DNA of 64,000 nt from Rhodocollybia butyracea (Eukaryota; Basidiomycota; Agaricomycetes; Agaricales; Omphalotaceae): assembly GCA_015501585.1 (NCBI GenBank), contig JADNRY010000019.1, positions 372,001-436,000 on the forward strand, written 5' to 3'. The first letter of the stretch is position 1; each line of letters begins with the position of its first letter. The notes under the pieces are model-generated. The model was not told the DNA's origin and did not search any database. It was given only the letters and a program-made list of their open reading frames with translations. A program made the position numbers and the translations under genes. Positions 55,354 through 64,000 of the stretch are shown one piece after another.

Positions 55354-56997
55354 ATGGAATGTCCGATACGTGGCAAGGAAGTTATAAAGCCACTCGCAAA
55401 GTTCGGTTCTAGGGAATTAGCTGAACTAAGGACAGAGCTTCGCTCGGAATATGGGCCGTTCGTGGTAAACCCAGCTCGAGCACAAGCGCTCAAGGAAATA
55501 CTGGCTTTCGCGGACAAAGAATCTGAGGAGGCTTGCCTCCATGATCGACTACGATTGGAGAAGCGGGTGGAAATATTACGATCTATACTCTCTCCAATGC
55601 GACGGCTGCCAAACGAAAGCTTACTGCGCATCTTCGAGTATGTATGCGACGAAAATTTCCTCCAGAGTTACCCATGGAATGATTTCGCTCCTCCTACGAA
55701 ACTAACATTTCCCGTTATCGTCTATCTCCCCACAATGGCAATCAGCTCCGTATGCTTCCGTTGGCGTGAACTCGCGCTGTCATCACCTGGTTTATGGGCT
55801 AGTCTAATAGTGCAGACATGTAGTATCCCCTCAAGCCAAGTGAAATCATTGGTTGGGTTCATCTCTACTCTCGAACTCTTTCTAGAAAGATCGGGTGATT
55901 GGCCTTTGAGGCTTGCACTGGATACCCGGGGTGATAAGGAGATGGATTACTTTCTAGCCCCCCTCACGCGACATACCCACCGTTGGAAAACTTTCAAGTA
56001 TCGTGGACAATATTCGTTGACGACAAGCCAGGTACTCTCCAACTTCCATTTTCCTTTACTCGTAGAATTGGATCTTCGCAGCAATTTTCATTGGGTGCAG
56101 CCGAGTGACCTAGATCGCTTCGAGTATTCCCCAAGACTTCGGACACTTGTCACAAACAGAACTCCGCCACCCGAATGCAAGATCCCCTTGCATCAGCTTC
56201 ACTATGCTGAATTCGGCATAGATTTCTCGGAAGACCTGGAAGAAGCTCTCCGTAATTGTTCTTCTCTGAGATCTGTTGCGCTCCGGCGGGCGGACTCATG
56301 GTTCCTTGAACAACCGGAGAGAGAAAGCATTTGGCGAAACATTACCTCATTAGTTATTAGGGAACCTTCTGTGCAACCATGGAACAAAGTTTCGGACGAA
56401 GTGTTTCCTTTTTTCAGCTTTCCTTCCTTGACAGAACTTCGGGTAGAACGACTCGAACAGCGAGCGGCTGATTCCGCAACCGCTTGGCCAAGGGATGTGT
56501 TCATCTCCTTTGTGTCTAGATCATCCTGTATGATTACCAAATTTACCATCCGTGGCATATCTCTCTCGGACTTGGACCTTATTGCGTCTCTTAAAGTCAT
56601 GCCATCGTTACTACATCTAGAAGTTGATGATAAAGGCCCCATCCAGACAATGCACCGGAGTCCAATCACTCCTCGCCTCATCGCCAGTCTAATTCAGAAT
56701 CAATCCAACGAGACATTACCCAACTCGCTTGTTCCGAAGCTTCACAGTCTGCGTCTGCTTTTCGATGGCAAAACTTTCGATGACCTTGCTTTCGTCTCCA
56801 TGGTTCAATCACGCTGGTTTAAACCCGGCTCGGATCTGCATGCTGCGAAGTTAACGATGGGGATAGGGTGTATCCGATCCGTCGTTCTCAAGTTTTCTCG
56901 ACGAGATGTTGTAGTAGAATCGTACAAACCGCTTCGGGTTTTGGATGAGGAGGGTCTGCGAGTGGTAGTTGCTGGAAAGAAGGGAGTGCAAATATGA
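55354..56997 (+). CDS. F-box protein, intact reference member of the local family
   Basis: 547 codons, no intron or interruption, so the best guide to the family. N-terminal leader LAELRTELRSEYGPFVVNPA and coiled-coil-like region (residues about 25-75), F-box MRRLPNESLLRIFEYVCDEN (about 81-100) with VCFRWRELALSSPGLWASL (about 130-150), then LFLERSGDWPLRLALD and an LRR-like remainder ending FVSMVQSRWFKPGS and LRVLDEEGLRVVVAG. All members in this window share this plan. The F-box would bind Skp1; the rest presumably binds targets. Confidence 0.85.
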   Translation: MECPIRGKEVIKPLAKFGSRELAELRTELRSEYGPFVVNPARAQALKEILAFADKESEEACLHDRLRLEKRVEILRSILSPMRRLPNESLLRIFEYVCDENFLQSYPWNDFAPPTKLTFPVIVYLPTMAISSVCFRWRELALSSPGLWASLIVQTCSIPSSQVKSLVGFISTLELFLERSGDWPLRLALDTRGDKEMDYFLAPLTRHTHRWKTFKYRGQYSLTTSQVLSNFHFPLLVELDLRSNFHWVQPSDLDRFEYSPRLRTLVTNRTPPPECKIPLHQLHYAEFGIDFSEDLEEALRNCSSLRSVALRRADSWFLEQPERESIWRNITSLVIREPSVQPWNKVSDEVFPFFSFPSLTELRVERLEQRAADSATAWPRDVFISFVSRSSCMITKFTIRGISLSDLDLIASLKVMPSLLHLEVDDKGPIQTMHRSPITPRLIASLIQNQSNETLPNSLVPKLHSLRLLFDGKTFDDLAFVSMVQSRWFKPGSDLHAAKLTMGIGCIRSVVLKFSRRDVVVESYKPLRVLDEEGLRVVVAGKKGVQI

Positions 56998-57209
56998 ACA
57001 ATGGGAGCGGTGAACATAGATCATTGGTGCCGAGGTTGATTACAGTAACTTATCGTTCTTCCCTTGAATTTCTGTGTATGAAGTTAAGAAAGCCTACCGC
57101 GACTTTGCGTTTTTGTTAAAATTAGCGGTGTCACGGGGCCTGACACTCCAGCCTCCCACGTTCTCTACAGGCCAGATCGCCTTCTTGTGCTTACCTCTCT
57201 CGCTTACAG

Positions 57210-58849
57210 ATGGAATGCGAAACTTTGGAACCTTGCGTCAACCTCCGTTCCCCAGAACTAGATGAAATAAAAAGAAAACTTCGATCGGAATTTGGACCGT
57301 TTGTGTTGGCTCATGAGGGGGCAGAACGTGAAGATCTCGGCAAGGTGCTGCTTCTAGCAAATAGGGACCTCGAGGAACATGAAGCACAGTACCAGCGATT
57401 GGATCTGCAGAGGGCCACACTACAGTCCCTACTCTCTCCGATGCGGCGGCTGCCCAACGAAACTTTATTGCACATCTTTGAGTATGTGTGCGACGAAAAT
57501 CTACTCCAGAACTACCCATATCATAGCGATTCCAAGTCTCCCGCTAAATCAACATTGCCCATCATCTGCCTCCCTACAATGACAATCAGCTCAGTATGCT
57601 TCCGTTGGCGTGAACTTGCGTTGTCGTCACCTGGTTTATGGGCTGGCCTTGCAGTGATAACATGTTCTTTTACCTCAATCGAAGCACAATCTTTGGCTGG
57701 GTTCGTGGTTGGGTTCATCTCTACTCTTGATCTCTTTCTAGAAAGATCAGGCGATTGGCCTCTGAAGCTTGTGTTGAATATTGAAGAAATGGACCCCCCT
57801 TTAACTTGCCTCACGCGACACGCTCATCGTTGGAGCACCCTCAAGTATTATCGAGACCCATCGAAGGCCTTCCAAATACCTTCCAATTTACGGTTTCCTT
57901 CACTCACAAAATTAGATCTGCTGTGTTTGGGCAGTCACGGTCGGGCGACCTAGATCGCTTTGAGCATTCACCAATACTTCGATCGGTTGTTTCAAACGAG
58001 TTTGGATTTCAACCCAAGAACATCCCCTTTCATCAGCTTCACTATATTGATCTTCAGATGCATCATGAAGGCTTTGAAGCCCTGTGTCGTGTTCTTCGCC
58101 AGTGTCCATCTCTGAAATCTCTTGGACTACAGTGCGCGACGACCCCCCGGAGTCGTGCAGCATACCGAAAGGTAGGCGTATTACCCAATATCACCTCACT
58201 ATTCATTAGGGGACCCACCACACAATCGTGGAACTGTGTTTCGGAAGAGATATTTCCTTCTTTCCGTTTTCCTTCCTTGAATGAGCTTCGGGTAAAACGG
58301 ATGGAACAGCTAGTGGCTTGTAACATAGTTTCTTGGCCAAGGGATGCTTTCATCTCATTCGTATCCAGATCATCCTGTATTATCACCACATTTACCATCC
58401 TTGGCATATCTCTCTCGGACATGGACCTTATTGCGTCTCTTCAAGTCATGCCGTCGTTACTACGTCTAGAAGTTAATGACAAAGGCCTAACTCATAGTAC
58501 AACGCACCAGAGTCCAATCACTCCTCATCTCCTCGCCAGTCTAATTCAGGATCAATCCGACGAAACATTACCGATCTCACTTGTTCCGAAGCTTCACAGT
58601 CTGCGTCTGCTTTTCAATGGCACGGCTTTCGATGATTGTGTTTTTGTCTCCATGGTTGAATCACGCTGGTTCAAACCTGGATCGAATCTGCAGGCTACGA
58701 AGTTAACGATGGGGATGGGGCGTATCCGATCCGTCGTTCTCAAATTCTTTCAACGAAATGTTCCAGTAGAATTGTACAAACCGCTGCGGGTTTTGGATGA
58801 GGAGGGTCTGCGAGTGGTAGTTGCTGGAACGAATGGAGCGCAAATATGA
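57210..58849 (+). pseudogene. F-box protein, one frameshift (family copy)
   Basis: Same plan as the 55354 member and about the same length. The only break is near 57929-57931, where GGG stands in place of the GGGG needed to read LGQSRSGDLDRFEHSP, as the 59970 paralog shows (LGQAGGLDHF). N-terminal part 57210-57953, remainder to 58849 ending VVVAGTNGAQI. If the missing base is an assembly error this is an intact gene of about 545 residues. The ATG is preceded by ctctcgcttacag, which looks like a splice acceptor for a 5'-UTR intron. Confidence 0.75.
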
Positions 58850-59395
58850 CACGATGGGAGCGGTGGACATATATCATTGATACTGGAATGTACAATCCGA
58901 GCTTGATTACAGTAACTTATCATCCTTCCCCTGTTAAGTAAATCTCTGTGTTACATGTATGAAGATGGCTACCCGCTTCCGCCAGCCGATGCATTTTTGC
59001 AATCTCTGTCTTGTAAAGAGTTGACTTATCTCTGGAGTGGAGACGACTCTGTAGAGAAAAAAAACACGGTTTGTCTGGTGGGTGGGAAATTCACAGATAC
59101 GGCGAGGCAGGATGGAGTAACTGGATGGAGTAACTGGATAGACATGTCCGGGTGTTTTCTCGCGCGAGGGGGGAAAACGTGAATACAGTACAGATACAAA
59201 ATACGACGCGATGATGGCTTGGACCTCCCACGTTCTCGGCTAGTGCCTTGCTACTTACTACGTACCATGACAATCTTGCAATCGCCACTCTGTAATTTTT
59301 TCTTTACTCACATCTAACACCCACAGATATACAATCTAGAGTAAGACCAGGACTGTACTTTGCCTCGATTTGACGTATATACCTCTCTCTTACAG
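58850..59395. other. Intergenic region
   Basis: No gene. The 3' half resembles the leader of the F-box family (ending in cctctctcttacag before the ATG at 59396). Confidence 0.45.
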
Positions 59396-59654
59396 ATGGA
59401 ACTTCGCGAAAAAACCTCGTGTCAACCTCAGTTCCTGTTCCACAGAACTAGCTGAACTAAAAAGAAAACTTCGGTCGGAATTTGGAGTCTTGGACCGTCT
59501 GTGTTGGCCCAGGATGGAGCAGAACGTGACGAGCTCAGGGAGGTGCTAGTTCTAGCAGATAGAGACCTCGAGGAACATGAAGCACAGTACCAGCGATTTG
59601 TTCTCTAGAGGGCGACATTACAGTCCCTACTCTCTCCGATGCGGTGGCTGCCCA
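59396..59654 (+). pseudogene. F-box relic, N-terminal 85 codons only
   Basis: Family N-terminus with several frame changes and a TAG after QRFVL, matching the 59970 gene up to LLSPMRWLP. Cut off precisely where the fold-back element at 59655 begins. Confidence 0.75.
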
Positions 59655-59846
59655 GTCTATACAAGTTTGCACTGTTCGCCTGTGAACAAACGTATCGAGT
59701 CTGCCTAGGGGAGACAACTGGAGACAAGCGCGTGGGTGGGAAACCAAAAGCGATGGAGTAACAGGATGACGCTCCCATCTCGGTTGTCTCCCCTAGGCAG
59801 ACTGTGTACGTTTGTTCACAGGCAGGCAGTGCAAACCTGTATAGAC
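59655..59846. mobile_element. 192-bp fold-back element (MITE-like)
   Basis: Arms of about 65 bases: GTCTATACAAGTTTGCACTG and GAGTCTGCCTAGGGGAGACA pair with their complements at the right, with about 6-8 mismatches. About 50 bp loop. It truncates an F-box relic on its left. No clear target duplication. Confidence 0.75.
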
Positions 59847-59969
59847 GTTCTCGGCAGACCTGATCGCCTTGCTACAGCTATAAAGTCATTGCATATCTTA
59901 CTGCCCACATCTAGAGTAAGACTAAGACTGTACTTTGCCTTAATTGTACGCCAATACTCTCTCTAACAG

Positions 59970-61644
59970 ATGGAATGCGAAACTTCGAACCGTCGCGTCG
60001 GCCTCAGTTCCCCAGAACTAGCTGAACTGAAAAGAAAACTTCGGTCGGAATTTGGACCGTCTGTGTTGGCCCAGGAGGGAGCAGATCGTGAAGAGCTCAG
60101 GAAGGTGCTAGTTCTAGCAGATAGAGACCTCGAGGAACATGAAGCACAGTACCAGCAATTGGTTCTCCAGAGGGCAGCATTACAGTCCCTACTCTCTCCG
60201 ATACGGCGGCTGCCCAACGAAACTTTGTTGCACATCTTTGAGTACGTGTGCGACGAAAATCTACTCCAGAGCTACCCCTGGTTTGATAGCAAAAACCCGC
60301 CTCCCACGAAATTAACATCGCCCACTATCGTTTACCTCCCTGCAATGGCAATCAGCTCAGTATGCTTCCGTTGGCGTGAACTCGCGCTCTCATCACCTGG
60401 TTTATGGGCTGGTCTAACAGTGGAGACATGTACTATTTCCACAGCACGGCAAGCACGACCTTTCAAGTTGGCCAGGTTCATCTCTACTCTCGACCTCTTT
60501 CTGGAAAGATCAGGCGATTGGCCTTTGAGGCTTGCACTGGATATCCGTGGTGATAAAGAGATGGATGACTCTCTAGCCCACCTCACGCGACACAGTCATC
60601 GTTGGAGAACCTTGAAGCTTCAGCATCAAAAACACCCATCGACGGCCTTCCACATATTTTCCAATCTACAGTTTCCTTCACTCACAAAGTTAGATCTGCC
60701 GTTTTTAGGGCAGGCGGGTGGATTAGATCACTTTAAGCATTCACCAAAGCTTCGATCGCTTGTTGGACTTGTTGGGAACCAAGGGCTCGAAAATCCCAAC
60801 AACAGAGTCCTCTTTCATCGACTTCACCATGTTGAGTTTCAGATGGATCATGAAGAAGATCTGTATCATGCTCTTCGCCAATGTCCATCTCTGAAATCTC
60901 TTGGACTAAAGCGCGCGACAACTTTCAACTTTTGGAGTCGTGCACCCCCGAAGGTAGAAGGCGGCGTAGTATGGCCAGATATCACATCATTGATCATTGG
61001 GGAATCTCTCGTGCAATCTCTCGTGCAATCACTGCAGTACACAGCCTCGAATGAAGTGTTCCTTTTCAGCTTTCCTTCCTTGAAAGAACTTCAGGTAGAA
61101 CGGCTGGACCGTCCACAACACAATTTCTTGGCCAAGGGATGCTTTCATCTCATTTGTATCCAGATCATCCTGTACGATCACTACATTTACCGTCCGTGGC
61201 GTATCTCTCACGGACATAGATCTTATTGCGTCTCTTCGGGTCATGCCATCGTTACTACATCTAGAAGTTGATGACAAAAGCCCAACCCGTAGGTTTACAA
61301 GCCCGACGCACCAGAGTCCAATCACTCCTCACTTCCTCGCCAGTCTAATTCTGGGTCGATCCAATGAAACATTACCCAACTCGCTTGTTCCAAAGCTTCA
61401 CAGTCTGTGTCTGGTTTTCTATGGCACAACTTTCGATGATTGGGCTTTTGTCCGAGTCTCTATGGTTGAATCGCGTTGGTTCAAACCTGGCTCGAATCTG
61501 CATACGACAATGTTAGCGATGGGGATAGGTTGTATCCGATCCGTTGTTCTCAAGTTTTTTCAACGAAATTTTGCAGTAGAATCGTACAAACCACTATGGG
61601 TTTTGGATAAGGAAGGTCTGCGAGTAACGACTGGATGGGGATAG
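59970..61644 (+). pseudogene. F-box protein, one frameshift (family copy)
   Basis: Family plan complete: F-box IRRLPNETLLHIFEYVCDEN, SSVCFRWRELALSSPGLWAGL, LFLERSGDWPLRLALDIRGD. The frame changes at about 61117-61125 (one base too many in 'cgtccacaac'), after which ISWPRDAFISFVSRSSCTIT continues in the next frame to 61644. The C-terminus differs (LRVTTGWG) because the last about 100 bp are repeated imperfectly at 61633-61730. Preceded by ctctctaacag as in the sister gene at 57210. Confidence 0.75.
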
Positions 61645-61730
61645 GTTGTATCCGATCCGTTGTTCTCAAGTTTTCTCAACGAGATGTTGCAGTAGAATCG
61701 TACAAATTTCCACTACGGGTTTAATTTTGA
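61633..61730 (+). repeat. Partial tandem duplication of the F-box 3' end
   Basis: 'gatggggataggttgtatcc' to 'gaatcgtacaaa' at 61515-61600 recurs at 61633-61715 with four to five differences. Confidence 0.85.
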
Positions 61731-61967
61731 AAGGTCTGCGAGTAATGACTGGAGTACAGATACGATGACTTTCCCTCTCTTTCTCTAGTATCATCTAGCC
61801 ATTACACAGTGTGAATTAAATATCTATTGTCCTTGCGTGTCGTGTATTATTTTCCAGTCTTTGGTACCTTGGTGTTCAGTAGAATTGACATTTGGAATAA
61901 GTACATATGTAGTTTGTGTTGAAAATGGGGGCGCTTATGTACTATCAATTACCTTTCAAACTTCGAG

Positions 61968-63527
61968 ATGGATCAGGCAAGCTACCACTCAAAACTGGTT
62001 CGTCGCGCGCTAATATCGAACTCAGGACTCCTTCAGGCAACTTCTTTCCTCTAGTTCTTCGACAGCGCGTACTTTTCAACCACGAGAATCTCTGTTTACC
62101 GCCAAAAAGAACCCTTCCAAGGCATCTGCGTTAGTTTTTAGAAATACCAGTAATTGCAATACTATAAACTAAATTCCAGCAGAAAACCTTCTGCCATTAG
62201 CGCCAATGAACCTGCCTTCAAACCCCGGAAGGTGAAAAAGCTAGATGGGAAATACCGCGATAGAGCTGCTGAGCGTAGGGTCGGAGAAGGCAACGATTAT
62301 GCTCAGGTGTGATGACCACGTTCTGAGTTTTCATTCCGTTAAAGTAACAGAATAATCTCAGGTGGAGGCAGTTCTCGAAGAATTTGAGAAGCGTACAGCG
62401 GACCAGGATGAAGATACCGTTTGTCTCCGGCTTGAACATGCGCCCGCTCATTATCTAAATTACTTTATCCAGGTTGACGAACAACGGCAGTATCTCGGCG
62501 GTGATAGTGAACATACAGTTCTAGTTAAGGGCCTCGATATGGCTCTTCTTCAGCAAAATAAAGCCAAGGCGGCTATGGCCACGGATGAAGACGATTCTCT
62601 TGAACAAGCCTACATACAGGCCTCATCTGAATCGAGTGTACCGAAGAAACGTACCCGAGAGGAAATCATACGTGAATTGAAGGAGAAGAGGGCTAAGGGG
62701 GACAATGAACCCAGTGCTTCTGTAGAAGATCCAGAGCTGAACAAGAACAAATTCAAGCCAATCGGGTTCAAGCCAATCGGGGGTCAGAAGGAAAAGAAAA
62801 AGAAGAAAGCGAAAGGTGAAGGTGAAGGAGAGAGAAAGAAAAAGAAGCGGAAGATTGACGATCCAAAGGAGGAAACTCGAAAAGAGGTCGAACCCGTTGC
62901 AGTTCTTTCTGCTTCCTCTTCTGCTGTGAAATCACCTCCTGCACCAATACCTGCGGAAGATGAACCCGCAGAAATATCCGATATTTTTGCAGATGTAGAC
63001 GAATACGAAGGCGTGGATGTGGGTGTTGATTCGGACGAGGAGAGCGAAATGAAAGCAAAGGAACCCGAAAGTGAAGAGGTCCTTCCGAGCTCACTAGGTC
63101 CTGGTCGATGGTTTGCCACTGACGAACAGGAGGAAACTGGTGAAACTGCAAACGAATCCCTTCTACCTGTCCCTGTATCCTCTTTACTTCGACCGCCACC
63201 CCCTCCTCTAGAAGAAGGTGAAGCTAGCGACGATGAGGAACAACCAACTCGGCTGGTTCCCTTGTCTGGTTCAGCTATTCCTTCTATCAAAGAACTCCTC
63301 GCTATCGATGACGCAGCCGGAGCTTCAGGTAAGAAACGCAATCGGAAGAAAAAGAAAAAGGGCGAGGAAGGTGAAGATGAAGGGACGAAGAAGAAACTTG
63401 ATACTGAAGCCAAAGTTGAGCGTGACTATCAGCGGTATGTCTTTGTCCAGCTGTTTCTCAAGTCAAACTATTCTGAACGGTAAATAGGTTGAAATCATAT
63501 ACTGAAAAACGAGGGGCTGCTTCCTAG
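61968..63527 (+). CDS. RED / IK family spliceosomal protein
   Basis: Nuclear component of the activated (B) spliceosome, partner of Smu1. Exons: 61968-61976 (only ATG GAT CAG), 62026-62129, 62180-62306, 62362-62418, 62473-63434, 63488-63527. Reading MDQ-DSFRQLLSSSS..., then FKPRKVKKLDGKYRDRAAER (RED N-terminal motif), DYAQVEAVLEEFEKRTADQD, and YLGGDSEHTVLVKGLDMALL, the most conserved RED motif. A Lys/Glu-rich coiled tail with KKKKKK runs follows, and the end DYQRLKSYTEKRG fits the family C-terminus. Intron 1 begins GC (GCAAGC); the fourth is in frame, 54 nt. No known role for the 9-nt first exon. Confidence 0.9.
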
Positions 63528-63588
63528 CGATTATTAGTATTGCTTCACTTGTACAGTGTGATTAATTCTAAGCGTATGTAGTCCCCGT

Positions 63589-64000
63589 TTACGTTTCTGA
63601 CGCCCTGCTTTCCTTCACAAAGTTTTTCAAAATGCAAGACCCAGATGATACACTTTTCTTGCACCCTTTGCATACCCTTCCGTGCTGAATCAACAGTACA
63701 TGCAAGCCATACTTGAGCTCTGCAGGGAGCATCTTATCGAGGTGTAGTTGTGTGAGGATTCGATCTGCGTTGGGTGGGACCCAGTTTAAGACCTTGCTGA
63801 GTCGGAAAATATGTGTGTCGACCGCGAATGAATCCCGCCCAAGGCAGAACATCAGTACACACGACGCCGTTTTGAGCCCTACGCCTTCATACGATGTTAA
63901 TTCCTTCATAATTTCTTCGTCCGATAGGTTTGTATCAGCGAGGTGCTGTAATGAATATTTCCCATGTCGTTTTTCTATGGAGATCAACAGATTCTGGATT
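63589..64000 (-). CDS. HhH-GPD DNA glycosylase (endonuclease III-like), partial
   Basis: C-terminal part of a base-excision-repair enzyme; the frame is open to the window edge, so the 5' part lies beyond 64000. Helix-hairpin-helix LTSYEGVGLKTASCVLMF with the catalytic Lys, then FAVDTHIFRLSKVL with the catalytic Asp, as in Nth/MutY-type enzymes. The C-terminus has HGRVCKGCKKSVSSGSC: three Cys in an unusual spacing, not the canonical four-Cys cluster motif, so an iron-sulfur cluster is doubtful. It ends at TAA 63589-63591. Converges on the RED gene; the two stops are about 60 bp apart. Confidence 0.8.
   Translation of the reverse strand, partial: IQNLLISIEKRHGKYSLQHLADTNLSDEEIMKELTSYEGVGLKTASCVLMFCLGRDSFAVDTHIFRLSKVLNWVPPNADRILTQLHLDKMLPAELKYGLHVLLIQHGRVCKGCKKSVSSGSCILKNFVKESRASET

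Noticed and set aside
62768..63413. Long minus-strand frames opposite RED
   Set aside because: Shadow of Lys/Glu-rich coding on the plus strand, which has the family motifs and consistent splicing.

Overview
The window looks like nuclear DNA of a basidiomycete fungus, probably an Agaricomycete. Coding sequence is cut by many 47-84 nt introns, mostly GT-AG with a few GC-AG. Recognisable fungal housekeeping genes are present: sterol O-acyltransferase, the PP2A B55 subunit, a Hlj1/DNAJB12-like ER J protein, cytochrome c oxidase subunit VIIa, the spliceosomal RED/IK protein and FBXO9/Pof7. There is also a lineage-expanded F-box family. All assignments come from reading translations by eye; no database search was run.

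Layout. 1-2.1 kb: repeats with four minus-strand tRNA-Glu-like copies and a perfect-looking hairpin. 2.3-3.5 kb: disordered protein gene A (minus). 3.9-28 kb: a large repeat district. Its base layer is a degenerate tandem array whose unit is [intron-containing tRNA-Glu]-[second tRNA-like module]-[truncated antisense copy of gene B]; the only near-intact gene B (28.1-29.4 kb) closes the array on the right. Between 8.09 and 16.69 kb the array is interrupted by a four-level nest: the second module is split by a hAT-type MITE, the MITE is split by a Ty1/copia element (8179-16110), and that copia carries a gag-only LTR element in its integrase (11235-12853) and a second hAT-type MITE in its 3' LTR (15289-15965). 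From 17.1 to 20.9 kb lies a decayed minus-strand copia, itself hit by an AT-rich MITE and bordered by a 757-bp inverted-repeat element with telomere-like CCCTAA repeats.

30.5-32.9 kb: sterol O-acyltransferase (minus). 33.6-41.3 kb: a duplicated block of F-box gene plus FBXO9, where one FBXO9 is intact and one is a 3' relic. 41.3-45.3 kb: no convincing gene. 45.3-53.0 kb: compact gene-rich stretch with a protein carrying four CxxC...W..H..C modules, the ER J protein, a tiny COX7a gene and PP2A B55. 53.6-61.7 kb: a second F-box cluster with one divergent minus-strand member, one intact 547-codon plus-strand member, two frameshifted copies and a relic cut by a 192-bp fold-back element. 62.0-63.5 kb: RED/IK. 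63.6 kb to the edge: a partial HhH-GPD DNA glycosylase.

Caveat: at least ten otherwise well-conserved reading frames are broken by the apparent loss of one base in a short homopolymer (six in the sterol acyltransferase alone). This may be an assembly error rather than biology, so calls of 'frameshifted' genes should be read with that in mind.
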